Shown in pieces: positions 23,051-35,158 of a DNA stretch of 64,000 nt. Positions within the stretch are counted from its first letter, which is position 1; each line of letters opens with the position of its first letter. The stretch covers positions 1-64,000 of the forward strand of contig ML769447.1 of assembly GCA_009733575.1 (NCBI GenBank), read 5' to 3'. A program made the position numbers and the translations under genes. A model generated the notes under the pieces. The model did no database searches. It saw only the letters and a list, made by a program, of their open reading frames with translations, and was not told the DNA's origin. Source of the DNA: Gymnopus androsaceus JB14. Its lineage: Eukaryota > Basidiomycota > Agaricomycetes > Agaricales > Omphalotaceae.

Positions 23051-25040
23051 ATGTTTTTCCATGTTTTTCGGAGCCTTCTAGGGCTTTTTCTATCCATTGC
23101 TGTACTAGAAGCTGCACAGATTCCCTTTGTGGCACCGTCGACATCTGCAGGAGCCTTCGTAAACGAGAGCGACAGCTGGGATATCAAAGTTCCACTGAAT
23201 GAGAATGCTACTGGGCATCTAGTCTTTGAAACTGTGAATTCATTCATGCAACACTGGCCAAATACTCGGTACCGCAATGGTACGTCAATTTTACAGTCAA
23301 TACGATCAGTTTTGTTGACTGCCTGTTCTAGGTCACAACGTAGTCCCCGGAATCGTACCTCCTGGTACAGTACTATACCATGGACGAGGAGATTCAAACA
23401 CGCCTACAGGTCCGGAATGGCTAGCCACAGATCCCAGAACATTCCTATCTCTTCTGCCGCGGACAGACATGTTGGCAACTCATTGTCACCACTACGCGTC
23501 CTCTCAGTGTCCTCTATTTCGATGGAAGCAGCGCAGCCAAGATGCCGAATGGGTAACTTTCCTTCTTTAAATCTGTCTGTCCTGCTGACTGGTTCTCTCC
23601 AGTACAATGGACTCGCAGGATGCTCTTGCCTATGGTGAAATCATACCGGAGAACCAAGGTAGAGAGCGGGCGAGGATTGTTACTTTGTGCGAATGGGCAA
23701 AGGGTTTCAATGTGGATGGATTTGTCAGGTATGGTCCAAGTCGTGATTCTGAAGACACATGAGATGCTAAATCTTCTCTGTCCAGAATGGAAATGGACTT
23801 GTAAGTCGCCTGGCTTTGCTCCTCGTCAACTTCTCAATCTTGTTTGATGTCTATGTTTTAGCGAAATCATGCTTTGCGATTTTACTGAAGGAGTCCAAGT
23901 GGAAGCCTTCGATGTACGCGCTAGGGGAAATCCACATCCTGGGGATCCAGGCAGGAAACGTCCCGAAGGTGGACCTGGAGAACCTGGACGTCATTTGGAA
24001 GAGGAAGAGGAGTCCTACCCTCCAGAAATTCATGCTTACGCCTCCTACGCCCCACAGCTCGATATCAACTCCTCCGCCCTACCCAACTCCGGTTTCGAAG
24101 TTGTTCACTCTGGATCCTGGCACAGATTCTATCCAGGCGAGACCCGTATCCAACTCGATCTCACCCGCCTAGTTTCGTTCTACGACACTGAACTTGTACC
24201 AAGTCTGGTTCCGGAACGATTTGGCAAAGACCGACTCAAACATCGTGTATTGGGTATTTCGCAAGAAGATATTCAGAGCGTTGTACGAAGAATCGAAGCT
24301 GCGACGAAAGCCTCCGAACCTGGCAGCGGTATTGATTGGCAGACCCTCATCCGACTCGTAGTTAAGCGTTTCGATAACCGGCTGGAGATGGTTCAGTACA
24401 TCTTGAATTCCACGAGCCCCGGAAATTCGGCTTTGGAGAACGAAGAACTGGCAAAGGATGTCCAGATTCAACTGGTTGCGATGCTGAGACCGTACATGCT
24501 CTCCAGCATCAAACCATCCCAGGATCTCGCTTCCACGGAATGGGTGTCTCCGATGTATAAACTTTGTTCGACGACGTATACAAAGTATATCACCACAACT
24601 CCTTCCCTCCTTTCGAGGCTCACCGCTTCGGAACACCTCATTTTAGGCGGTGTTTCCGAGACGACTCGTGAAATATGCCGGGTTGTGACCGGGATGTGGG
24701 TCGACGGTGTGATGGCTGGACTAGATCCTGATCTGTATAAACCTTCGTCTGCGGAGATGGAGATAGAATCGCTTTTGAGGTCGTGGAAAGAACGTATCTC
24801 CGATCTCATGAAGTGGTTAGACTGGAGTGTATGGTTGAAATGCAGACCTGCTTGTGGATTCGAGGTGAGTGCTCCTTCGGCGAATCGTGCCCTTTTACTC
24901 GAAGTGTTTGTCTATAGGAAATCTGCGAACTTCCAATGTGGCCGTTTAGAGGACTCGGAAGGCCAGATGACTATGATGAATCTGAAGACCCGCAACCAAA
25001 ATGCATACGGAGAATGGCTCCTTTCGAATCTGGAACGTAA
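23051..25040 (+). CDS. Conserved secreted or anchored Agaricomycete protein, function unknown
   Basis: The N-terminus (MFFHVFRSLLGLFLSIAVLEA) is a signal peptide or anchor. After introns at 23280-23331, 23553-23602 and 23729 onward, the protein contains PGTVLYHGRGDSNTPTGPEW, EHSYLFCRGQTC, PLSVLYFDGSSAAKM, CEWAKGFNVDGFVRMEMDFE and IMLCDFTEGVQVEAF, a set I know from a family of uncharacterised Agaricomycete proteins. The C-terminal half is helical (TKASEPGSGIDWQTLIRLVV) and ends with EICELPMWPFRG and QPKCIRRMAPFE, stop TAA 25038-25040. A single extra C in CCC at 23433-23435 breaks the frame between ATDP and EHSYLF. No catalytic motif was recognised. Confidence 0.75.
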
Positions 25041-25506
25041 ATAAGCTGGAGTATGTAGATGATTGCTAGCTACCTTTATTGACTATCTGTACATCCAAAT
25101 CTCACTGGTCAAGCCTCTCGTGGTTTCCACTTGGGACCTTCCAGGATTTGGTATAGTTTCGCCACGTTTAACGTTTGCTTCAAGTCCTTCAGAAGAGGTT
25201 CACGCCAAGTCCAGAAGTGTAGATCTGTATGATTAACGTATTATATATGTGCTTGCTCGCTCGATGTCGATGCTACAGAATAATGCTAAAATCTAATGTG
25301 TAAGGTAGATATCAATAGGAGAAATAGAAATAAGTACGTATGGTAGTACTGAACATTGGACAATGATATTGGTATGCATGCCGGAATATAATGAAAAAGA
25401 TAAATCGGAAGAGAATAGTTCTTCATGAGGAAGGTGGGATGCACAGAATCGGTTTACCGTTCGCTCGATATCCAGAAGAATCAAAAGAAGAACAAACACT
25501 GTCAGG
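25041..25506. other. Intergenic between convergent genes
   Basis: No gene recognised. Confidence 0.4.
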
Positions 25507-27063
25507 TTATTCTTCATTAGCATTTCTCCTGCCCATTTGCTTGACAACATTCAACTCTCCCACCTCCTCCAGACCCTCATTCTCATCATCTCCCTCCTCC
25601 CCAATCCCATCCTTATCGCTCTCTGTCTCTGCCTCAACTCCCGTCCCGGCGCTGGTTTCAATCTCCTCCGCTCCCTGGTCTTCCTCTCCCTCCCGCACTA
25701 ACCTCCCCTCCCTCTCCAAGCACCCTCTCACCAATACCAGAAAGTCTTTCCCCTTCTCTTCAAGCTCCTGTAACATCCTAAAATCATTGAACTGGAGTTG
25801 ATATTCCAACCCGTCGCAGAAATCGCGAATGTTGCCGATATGGGTCCGCATTGTGCGTTGGAAGGTTTCCATGTCGAGGGGCGGGGCAGGAGGGCAGATA
25901 GCCGAGGAAGAAGGAGAAGAGGCTGCTTCGGTTAGGAACGAAGGGTCCATTATGGGTTTGGGGTTTGGACTTGAAAGTAGGGACGGTTTGGAGTTTGGAT
26001 TCGGATTCACCGTGATTCTCGATTGAAGCTGGCCAATGGTAATTAGGGGATTTGGCGTGTATTGGGTGCGACGAAGACAAAGACGAAGAAGCAGAAGGCG
26101 AACAGTCGTCGGAACCCCGTTCATCACCTTCATCGCAATCAGGAGACTGAGCTGCAACTGTCTCTGTCTTTGCAGATTGCGGAAACGGACACATATCTTT
26201 CACCACCACTTCAGGAAGCACCATATCTCGATACGGCTCATGCGGAAAATGATGATACATTCGAACAGTAACCAAACGGTAGCGGGAATCCGTCATTCCC
26301 CGGTCTGTTACTGCTCGAGAAGAAACGAGGAGTCTACTGCTACATGGATAGCGGGGTTTGCATTTGGTGTTGGGAGAGTCATTAGATGTAGAATTAGAAT
26401 CGGGAGCGTGAAGAAGACTGTATCTGGAGCGGGGTTTTCGCTGGATGTCTTGAGAACACCAAAGACGCGTGGTATGTCCGTGTTTGTCTGGAGGATGATC
26501 CTTGACTCTAGGAAACAGAAAAAAACATTGGACTTCATAAGGTCAGAACAAATGAAGAACTCACGTAAACCGATATCCAGTCGCCCGCCATATTTCATGC
26601 GTAACAAGCTGAATACGACTTTTATCCGTAATTTCTGGCTCGTCGTTCAAAACATGATAGGTACCCAGAAATGTCGTGTCTTCTGAAGTTCTGAAGCAAG
26701 CTTCGAGTGCCTTCATCATCTGAGCACCATTCTCGTAGTGTTTGGGCTACGACTCCGACGTCAAGGCTAGATTGGGAATAAACAAAAATGTTCTGGACTG
26801 ACATGGATAACCTTGCGAATTTTTCGTTTTCCCATCTGAGGATCTACGCTTTGAGGCCGAGCCGAGTCCTCTGCTTCAACTTCTGCTCGCTTTCTTTTCC
26901 CATTCCCATTCTGAGTTATTTCGATGTCAGAAATAGCCGTCCGTATCTGAGCATCCGATAAGGGTAATAAGAGCGGCGCGGGGGGAGGCGAATAGCTCGA
27001 GGACGGAGCAGGTTGCGGCGGAAGAAAGGCTTTGAACCGTGCTGTTGGATAGGAAGCGGTCAT
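25507..27063 (-). CDS. Conserved basidiomycete protein of unknown function
   Basis: Starts at 27063 with a Pro-rich head and a nuclear-type basic stretch (KRKRAEVEAED, GKRKIRK). An intron (gttatc...gtcgtag) leads to AQMMKALEACFRTSEDTTFL and EIWRATGYRFT; a second one (gtgagt...cctag) leads to VKDHPPDKHGHTTRLWCSQD, LVTVRMYHHFPHEPYRDM and an acidic Ser-rich stretch. The last part reads IRDFCDGLEYQLQFNDFRML, ELEEKGKDFLVLVRGCLERE and an acidic tail to 25507. The DHPP...RLWCSQD and DFCDGLEYQ blocks recur in unnamed Agaricomycete proteins as I remember them. The frame must change somewhere in 25784-26157, by one base or an unseen intron. Confidence 0.6.
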
Positions 27064-28600
27064 CGCTGTTCAGAATAAACAGGCTGCGGGCCGATTGCAT
27101 TTCCGTCTAATCGTGGAAAATGATGCGCCTTGCCGCCACAACGCGCTCTCTTTCAACGTTGGTTTCCTGGCCTATATGCTCAAGCATTCGGTCAAACTCC
27201 GCCAAAGTACGTCTACAGAATTCACGAATTTGACGAGTTTTCCGGCTTGCCAGTACAGCGTCGGGTGTAATATGCTGCCAAAGCTACTGAGGCTCAGAAT
27301 GCTCTTCGAATATGGCTCGCTGAATTTCTTCATGATCAAAGGTTTGAATAATCACACCGACGCGCAATTCGACGTGGACTGGTCCAAAAAATCACGCTCG
27401 ATCCGGTTTTAACGGTTGGGCTCGGTAAAAGCTCTATGGTACTGCTTCCTTCGATCCTCGATTCCGACTCCGAAAGCGTTTGGGTAGCTTGGAATTCATC
27501 AACCCTATGTATGTATCGCTTTATGCGGAGGCGCACGCAATACGCGTACTTTGCTTGAACCCTCAGACGTTGATGAAACAAAAGACTGCAGCTGCCTGGG
27601 ATTCGACATGAGGTATAGCCTGCGTAAATTCCAGCTCTGTAAATTGGGGCCGTAATACATACAGTACTTTTTCTTGTCAAGGTCGTGTCGAGGTGATTCG
27701 GAAGGTATGTACATGCATAGATACGACTTCGACTTTTCGCGAAAGGTTTGTTAATGCGTACATTGGAACTTGGATACTTCCATTCACCTTGTCGTTATGG
27801 AGGTGGCATCTGTTAACTGTTAACTGAAACGCACGAGGAATTCCCAGAGAGCATTTGGTGCACTCCGTTGATTTATCAGACCCAACCAATGCCCAGAACT
27901 CGCGCCTTGATGTTCAAAACTCGGATTCGTCGAGCGGTGAGGGTACATATGCCATACGCACTGCGCAGATATAGCCAACTTGAATGATCATGATACAGCT
28001 ACAGGTACGAGACTTACGAGGACAACTCGGACAGGAGGTCCATTTTACATTGAATTCTCGCTGTCCCGAATGTTTCAGTCAGGTTCCCGCTTCAGGCGTG
28101 TATGTTACCGCATGAGGCTAACTCTATAACAGATTATTATTACAGGCCTCCCCGAAGTCTCCCTCTGATCTGTTGGCTCAGCATTTATGTATGGGCGTGT
28201 TTCAAATCCATCTCCAGGTTCGTTTGCGCAATTGATCTTGGCATATGTATTATAGAGCAAGGTTTTTTGATTCCCAAGAATCCTTGCTGAGGTGGAATAG
28301 GGATCGGGTTTCAAAGTGAATGGCGAGACTGCACTTGAGTCTATACAGTACGGTCTAACGTCGAGACGGAAGTTGCACCGTCCACATACCTCCTTTTATC
28401 ACCCCTTAATATACTCCTGGATACCAGGAACCTCGTCATCATCTCCGATCTCGGAATAAGCGTGCGAAGCACATACTTAAAGGGGGAGAGGCGTTTTCTG
28501 GTTCATCTTCTTCCCCCATCCTTTAAAACCTCTCCCCGTTGTTCTCAACGGTATCTCTTTCTCCCTCCGGGTTTCCTCTCTTTTCTTTCCTTATAACGTC
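27064..28600. other. Intergenic, no gene recognised
   Basis: 1.5 kb with short frames on both strands and no domain. The last 200 bases are pyrimidine-rich, as is common before fungal translation starts. Confidence 0.35.
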
Positions 28601-31221
28601 ATGGCTCGTCAGCTACTTCACTCTCTCTTTGCCCTTGCGGTCTTATCAAGCGTTCAAGCATACTTTCTTGTCGGAAATCGTGAGTTATCCACCACTAGTC
28701 AGCTGAAATCTGATACTGGGCTAACGATTCTCTGAAGGTGATGTTCTTGTCACTGAACGACTAGATCCCATCCTTAGCCCAGGCGCAGTTTCTAGCCATA
28801 CCCACTCCAGTAGGCGAAATACGTTGAAATATATGATTATCTTCTCTGATGTTTCCGCGACGTAGTCCTGGGAGGCAGCAATTTCGGTATGAATATCACC
28901 ACTGCCCTGCTGAGGGAGAGTGAATGCACAACAATGCCCATTCAAGAGGACCATTCGAACTATTGGTTCCCGGTAAGCTCTGACGTTCCCTTTAAGCAAA
29001 AGGATCTTGCTCACGTTGCGTCACAGACTCTTTACTTCCAGTATGTGTACTGCTCATGGTTTCGGTAAACATCGATGACATCTCTCTAACAGGCACAAAA
29101 ATGGGTCGTTCTCGGATGTATCTGTAGGGAATGTCATGTAAGTGTTGACATCTACTTTTTGCTGTAAACCTGACTGACATATCATGCAGTTGTATGTCGT
29201 TAAATCTTTCCTTGGTCTTCCGAGCTCATTGTTGGCGTTATCGATAGACTATCTCTACAATGACGCGGAAAGATGGACAAGCCAATACAGTCCAAGCCTT
29301 CCCCGATGACGTACGTTCTGTTCGTGTTTTTGTGCGCGCGCGGTAGACTAATTTTTTTTTCTGTCTTAGTTCCGTATGATCTCTGGTACAGTTTCATCAA
29401 CTAATGACCTACGCCTACGTTTCTCATTATATATGGGTCTCAGGGGACATGACACTTCGGTCTTATAATTCCAGCAGCTACGCTCAACAAGCTATCACCT
29501 TCCTGTGTTTGGACTTTAACGGAGTGTCAACGAAATACAGCTCGCTTCCTCCTGTCTCATGTCCTAGCGGTGTCCGTGCTCAGATTGTGCGCACTCTTCA
29601 AATTTTTAACTCTCGGTAATACTAATCCTTAGTTGACTTTCAGAACTTTCCGATGTGCTGGGATGGCGTGGTACGATATCTATTTCTTGTGCCAATTGAT
29701 ACGTTTTATTTATCAAATACTCACTGCAGAACGTCGACTCTGCTGACCATAAATCCCATGTTGCATTTCCTTCTGGAGGACCAGACAGTGGAACGTGTGA
29801 TGACCCCGCTTACCCAGTTACCATGCCGCGTATCTTTATTGAGGTCAGTCTGTAGTGCATTACTCTGCTCTTTCCATACTAAAGTGAAAGCAGGCTTACT
29901 TGAACACCGGTCCATGGGACGCAATCCGTGAAACTGATGCGTTGAACTCTACTCAGCCATACGTGTAAGTCTTCTCGATGTTGGACGACAGTGGTAGAGA
30001 GTTGATGTCGGTCTGTATAGTTACTCTTTCGGGGACCCTTACGGCTTTGGATACCACGCTGGTACGTCTATATTTCGAGTTTTCAATAGCTAGCCATTCA
30101 TGACCGGCCCAGATTTCTACAATGGCTGGCAAAGCGGGATTCTTCAAAACGTTTTGGACAAGTGTGCATGCAGTAAGTGGACCCCCTATGTACATGTCCT
30201 TGTGAGTGCGTTTCTAATATTGCATGTCATAGCTTCTGCTGGATTCGGTGATGCTACCTGCTGTGGCGATCTTGGTGTCTTCACTCTCGACACTTCTGGA
30301 TCTTGCAACCTTACTCCCATTGTCGACGAGCAGGGTATGTAAATTTCTGCCTTTGTATCTGCTCCTTGCTGAATGACCCGCAGTAACTGGAACTATGGCT
30401 CAACTCCCGGGAAATAACCCAGTCCAATATGGTCCTGAGGATGCGACAATCCACGCCGCCACGACTGTTCCTGCCATTTTGTCACCAGCATATGCGTAAG
30501 TGCAGACAAAATCATGTCAAAGTTGTCTCTCATATCTCCATTTATCATCAGGTACACTGGCTCCAGCGCGACCGCAACTGGCAATATAGTGACCTCGGCA
30601 TCTTCGGTCGCTGGTGGATCCGCCACGGCTGCTAGTACTACCTCCGTTGCTCCTCGACCAACACTGCGTCCGCATCCGACTCGAGCACATTTCTCGGACT
30701 CGGGTTCTGCGAGTGTGACTGCGGCTACTACCAGCAACGCAGCTGTGGCCTCGTCTACCTCTTCATTTGTTACTGCAACCTCTGACTCGGACGCAGCCTC
30801 GTCTACCGATGAGGCTTCCGCCACAGGTACCTCTTCTTCGGTCACTATAACCTCCGACTCGGATGCAGTCTCCTCTACCGATGAGGCTTCCGCCACAGGT
30901 ACTTCTGCTTGGGCCACTACAACCTCCGACTCGGATGCATCCTCCTCTACCGACGAGGCTTCCGCAACAGTTGTCTCTTCGACTACCGATTTGGATGAAG
31001 CTTCCGCTACAGTTGTCTCTTCAGTCGCTACTGCAGCTTCTTCCACCGCCGTTTCTTCCTCATCCGGTACCGGAACAAACACATCCTCTTCATCGCCTTC
31101 CTCTGGTGATGATGACGACGAGTATGAATACTACTGTGAAAAACGGCCCAAGAAGAAATCCCGCGCCTTGGTCTCCAAGGCTCGCCGTCACCATAGACGT
31201 CTCGCTTCCAATGATTTCTGA
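28601..31221 (+). CDS. Secreted DUF1996 protein with Ser/Thr-rich repeat tail
   Basis: Signal peptide MARQLLHSLFALAVLSSVQA. About eleven introns follow. The DUF1996 core shows TERLDPILSPGAVSSHTHS, VLGGSNFGMN, HSNYWFPTLYFQ, FPMCWDGVNVDSADHKSHVA and GPDSGTCDDPAYPV, as in secreted fungal DUF1996 proteins. Cys-rich CACTSAGFGDATCC follows. From about residue 380 the tail is almost only Ser, Thr and Ala, probably O-glycosylated, with three 24-residue repeats, then an acidic DDDDEYEYYCEKRPKKK patch and a basic end. The tail suggests wall attachment or extension from the cell surface; no GPI signal is evident. Biochemical role of DUF1996 is not established. A decayed copy lies at 40214-41735. Confidence 0.9.
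30769..30984 (+). repeat. Three tandem 72 bp coding repeats
   Basis: Units at 30769-30840, 30841-30912 and 30913-30984, each encoding a variant of TSDSDAASSTDEASATGTS. A partial fourth follows. Exact 72 bp spacing keeps the reading frame. They form the Ser/Thr-rich tail of the DUF1996 protein. Confidence 0.85.
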
Positions 31222-31901
31222 ACGAATCATCTACATTCCATCACTCATTTTCTTTATCACACTCTCTGATTTTTGCTCTCGTTTAACTCTTGACTCGACG
31301 TCACGCATCGCTCTCTCTCTCTCATCATCATCATCATCGTCATTGCATATGAACCGCTAGCGGTCTCGCTTTATACATTGTATACATTTGTCCTTGTTTT
31401 ATCGTGTCGTCTGCAGCGAGGATGCAGGCGGCCTGGTCTGGCTCTTTATCCGGATTCCTGAAGAAGACCCATGTCCTTCATTCTTACTTGTACTGCCACT
31501 TAGCTCTGGTAGGCGGGGTAGTATGGGATAGAGCACTCTAGGTTTTGGATCTTGCAATATTGCTAGCACTTTGGGGATTCGCTTCACGATGTACATACAT
31601 ATCTAGATTTCCGTTCTTGATGAACCAATACTTGCTCCTGCGTTCACTTCCAATATTCGTCCATGCTTTCAGTTCTTAACTAGATGATAAAGACATGGAC
31701 GGAAGAGCATGAAGATCAAGAAGACTAAGTACGGAAATCCAGACTGGAACTGCGCTCAAGCTGAGCAGAGCAGACATAGTACAGTGAATTTGATTCGTCA
31801 GACGTAGACCAGTCCCCTCCAATCCAATAGAGCTATTGGACCAGTAACATCCCGCTTATGCGAGACAATCCCCGACTCCCCCAAGCTCATCAAAAAAATA
31901 A
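31222..31901. other. 3' flank of DUF1996 gene
   Basis: Contains a short TC then ATC microsatellite (about 31312-31340) and sequence that reappears at about 41755-41890 in the duplicate. No gene seen. Confidence 0.45.
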
Positions 31902-32414
31902 TCATATATAATATATATGTAAATGGCCAAAAGAATGTAATGAGTTGAGTGCGCACCTAGCCATGTCGGACAGGGTATGTTGCATGTGTTCCGGGGCACC
32001 CAAACCATCATTGCAGAGAGGAGAAGTTGAAAAATAGGCATCAGGGTACCCAGTAACGACATCAAACCATGGCGTTGTTTCGATAGACTCGAATAATTTC
32101 TCCCACATATTGCTGAAAGTCACAAAGCCCACCGTGCAAGCATCATCGATGAGGATGGCGGTAGTCTCAATACAGACGTTCCAACAACCGTTGCAAAACA
32201 AATCACGAACCAAGCTTCCTATGAAGGAAGCTATAATTTCCTCCGCTGCAGATGCTGCACAAAAAAACTTGAACGAGACTGTCTTGAGTGGATGCAAGGT
32301 GCTCTGGCGGCGGGCAAGCCACACAACTTCCTGGCAGACTCGACAACAGTGCATCCAACCTTCAATATCAATATGACATATTCCAATGCAATACAGTAAG
32401 AATGAATGCTGCAT
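31902..32414 (-). CDS. Hypothetical protein, possible fragment
   Basis: A 170-codon frame on the minus strand rich in Cys and Trp (GWMHCCRVCQEVVWLARRQS, LVRDLFCNGCWNVCIE, WEKLFESIETTPWFD). The CNGCW block with a following WEKL recalls the C-terminal part of some basidiomycete BTB-type proteins, but the match is too loose to name. Another frame upstream (from 32506, MPPSRKKDNVDSIVSVYQ) may be its first exon. Length, start and even coding status are uncertain. Confidence 0.3.
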   Translation of the reverse strand: MQHSFLLYCIGICHIDIEGWMHCCRVCQEVVWLARRQSTLHPLKTVSFKFFCAASAAEEIIASFIGSLVRDLFCNGCWNVCIETTAILIDDACTVGFVTFSNMWEKLFESIETTPWFDVVTGYPDAYFSTSPLCNDGLGAPEHMQHTLSDMARCALNSLHSFGHLHIYYI

Positions 32415-32849
32415 TCGACCTGAGGCAGTTGAGGCAGGGTTGCAATGGCACTTTGGTATACGGAAACGATGCTGTCTACATTGTCCTTCTTGCGTGAAGG
32501 GGGCAAAAAATCTGCATAATATTTGATGGGTATAGATTCAAAAGCAGTGGTTAATGATTCTGTGTCGCTGTAGAGCCATCGTGGGGCAGATGAGGCAGTT
32601 TCAACAAATATTGATCCGACATTAGACGCGATTTGCTTGCAATTTTGTCATTGCATAGTCGCCACGCAGCCGTGGGGCAAAGATCTGAGCGAAAAGTCAC
32701 GTTTTTGGCTCGATCGTAGGGTACAAGGCCCTCTCACTCCGTTCGAGAGTCGGGGATGCGAGCTATAAAATCAGAGAGGATCGGTGCAGCAGTGTACTTC
32801 GTCTCTGATGAGTCGATTTTGTTGTATTTGCCGCGTAATACTTAAACCG

Positions 32850-32877
32850 TTCTTCCTTCCTTCCTTCCTTCCTTCCC
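32850..32877. repeat. TTCC microsatellite
   Basis: About six TTCC units in a row, some 140 bases before the start of the repeated-module secreted protein. Confidence 0.85.
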
Positions 32878-33014
32878 GGTAGCTATTTAGGGTGTATAAA
32901 GTAAGTCCCCAGAAGAAAATTTCTCTCAGCTGCTGGTCCAGTTCCCTCCGACACGATTTCGCTGGTGAAAATCTTGGTTCTGTTTCATTATCTTTTTACA
33001 TCAACTTACGAGTT

Positions 33015-34872
33015 ATGCATTCCAAACCGCTCTACCTTATCCTTATCCTCATTCTTGTCTCTGTTGTATGTGCGATCCCTCTCCCTGTAAGTCGCTCGCT
33101 CGTACTCAAATTCAAAGCTAAACTTCTGTGTTTCATCTGCTGTTATTTACCAGGCTGACAGTGGTCTGGAAGCACGCCGCGACAAGCTTAAATACACATG
33201 CACTTTCTTGAACCCAGGCAGCGTTTTGGATCAGACCTCACACCCTGTGGAAGCCAAGGTAGTCGAAAAAGTACCGGAACAAGTTGAGGCAATGGTCAAA
33301 GAGTTTTTGACGAGCTCGCATGATGAATTGGGCGCGAAGATCGCGACGAGCGACATAGAATGGCAATTTCTTGCGTATGACAATTCCTATCAAAAAATTG
33401 CGGCGGCCTCGCCAGTCTACTTTGAGCTCTGGGGCGGGCGAGGTGCATGTAGGAGGCGCAGATGTGTACTATATGAGCCCACGGCCATGTATTGGATTTG
33501 TCAGTAAAGACTCAGGAGGTTCTCTTCATGGGATCATAGCCCGGCCTAGCGGTGATAATATTGTCGTTAAAGGAGCTGCATCACTTGTTGCAGGAGGTGA
33601 ACCATACTTCTTTCTGGGCCTTTTCCTGCTCTAATTGTTTGCCCAGTGTTTTTCACAAAGGACGCGCAGGTCGCTACTGGACTGGAAAAGCTTGATGCAC
33701 ACGCTCATGCACAAGCCGAGAGCATGGTTAAATGGGTGTTTAACCAGCGGGAGCTTAAGACACACTTGGGGTTCCAGATGCCTCCAACCATTTCTTTCTC
33801 TGATCAGTTTCCTTACGAAAGCATTCTGCTAGGAGCAGCAGTCGGCTTTCAGTTCTTCGGCGGGAAAACGTGCACGCTATCAAAGCCATGTCGCGGGGTT
33901 ATTCAACTTGGTCTTGATCATGAGAAGATGCATTATGTGAAGGTGATAAGTACTAAACCAGCTGCCACCTTTGAAATTGGGGCTCCACTGGCCGAAGGTG
34001 CGTCTGTTTCTTATTCCTTTTGAACTCAGTCTCATCCCCTTGTATCAGTTTCCTTCACGAAACCCACACCTCCTGTGCCGGAAAGCGTCATTGGGAAGGC
34101 GGACTCTTTAGCCCAGAGGCTAGTGACATGGTTATTGGCGCAGCCGAATGTGTGCAGAGTTGTGGGATTCTCCAAGTCGCCTACAATTATCCACTTGGAT
34201 AAGTTTCCTCACGACGTTATCGACAAAGAAGCATCGGTTCACTTTCAGTTCTACGGCGGAGACAAGTGCACACCAGTCAAGCCTTGTTATGCCTCGGTGG
34301 GTATAAATCACAATACGGAACCACATCCTCTCCGTTATGGATCAGTGTACGATTACAATTACTCTTTGGGATTCGATTCTAAAAAACAACCCATTGTTAG
34401 CGCGCATGAGGTATGTGAACCAGGTGTTTCATTTTACCTGATCCCACTGATATGGTCTTCTAAGCGTTGATAACATCTCCTTTGTATGCGCACACAGTCA
34501 CCCTAGAGAGCAGGAAAGCAGCAGGTGCCGCTGTAGTTGATGAGAAGTACTTGAAATGCATTGTTAATGATCAATACAGTATTGAATGTGAGTGTGTCGT
34601 TTTTCGCAGGTGTACTGTATTACGTGTGGTGCATAAGCTCGCGCTGAAAAAAAGGAAGGAAAGTCAAGCTTACTCTGATTCCCGATTTACTAAAACAGAA
34701 TGAAACGAAAGCGCAAATCTATCAAGTTTTGATTCCTGAAGGAGGAGAAAGTTTGAATTTCGTACTCGACCAGCGAGTTGTGCTAAGGGGGGGATCAAAT
34801 CCAGAACCACATCGATATCTGCAAGATATCTGCCATCGGAATCTGGGTGATTTGCCTCTCTTTTTACCTTAG
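33015..34872 (+). CDS. Secreted protein of three to four repeated modules, unknown family
   Basis: Signal peptide MHSKPLYLILILILVSVVCA, then an intron (33088 onward). Three modules of about 110-120 residues follow, each with a helical stretch (PEQVEAMVKEFL; QAESMVKWVF; LAQRLVTWLL) and a strand motif (PVYFELWGG; VGFQFFGGKTCTLSKPC; VHFQFYGGDKCTPVKPC). Modules 2 and 3 begin with VFFTK and VSFTK right after phase-1 introns. A fourth, partial module may start with TLESRKAAGAA and include YQVLIPEGGESLNFVLDQRV. Single-base shifts occur in the G4 run at 33431 and probably near 34410. If the latter is real the protein ends at TAG 34504-34506; otherwise it may reach TAG 34870-34872. No known domain recognised. 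Confidence 0.6.
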
Positions 34873-35158
34873 ATTTCTCGGGGTTTTTTTCTTCAAGCAG
34901 GCAGACTCCTTTGCGTCCTGTTTCTAGAGGCCGGAAGCGAGAAAGATTCATTCGTCGCTTTTGACGGTCAATAACTCAAATCTTGATTCGTGAAATTGTC
35001 TCTCATTGCTGTCTGACTACAGCTTTGGCTTTGGCTTTCGCTCATATATGAAGTATGGTGGTATGGCGTATATTTTTTTCTTCATTACGATGCCGCTTGT
35101 TAGATAATTATTGTTCCCTTCTCTCTAGTTTACCGATTCCGCCCGAGTAAAAACCTAT
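34873..35158. other. Intergenic, no gene seen
   Basis: Short AT-rich spacer between convergent genes. Confidence 0.4.

Noticed and set aside
24169..24809. Long minus-strand frames
   Set aside because: They lie opposite a well-conserved exon of the gene at 23051-25040 and have no domain.
25391..26686. Long plus-strand frames, one of 216 codons
   Set aside because: Antisense to the conserved minus-strand gene; the Ser/Pro and Arg-rich composition is explained by its acidic and Pro-rich codons.
30393..31082. 229-codon acidic frame on the minus strand
   Set aside because: It is the mirror of the Ser/Thr-rich repeats of the DUF1996 gene; the repeated codons read as Glu, Ala and Val on the other strand.
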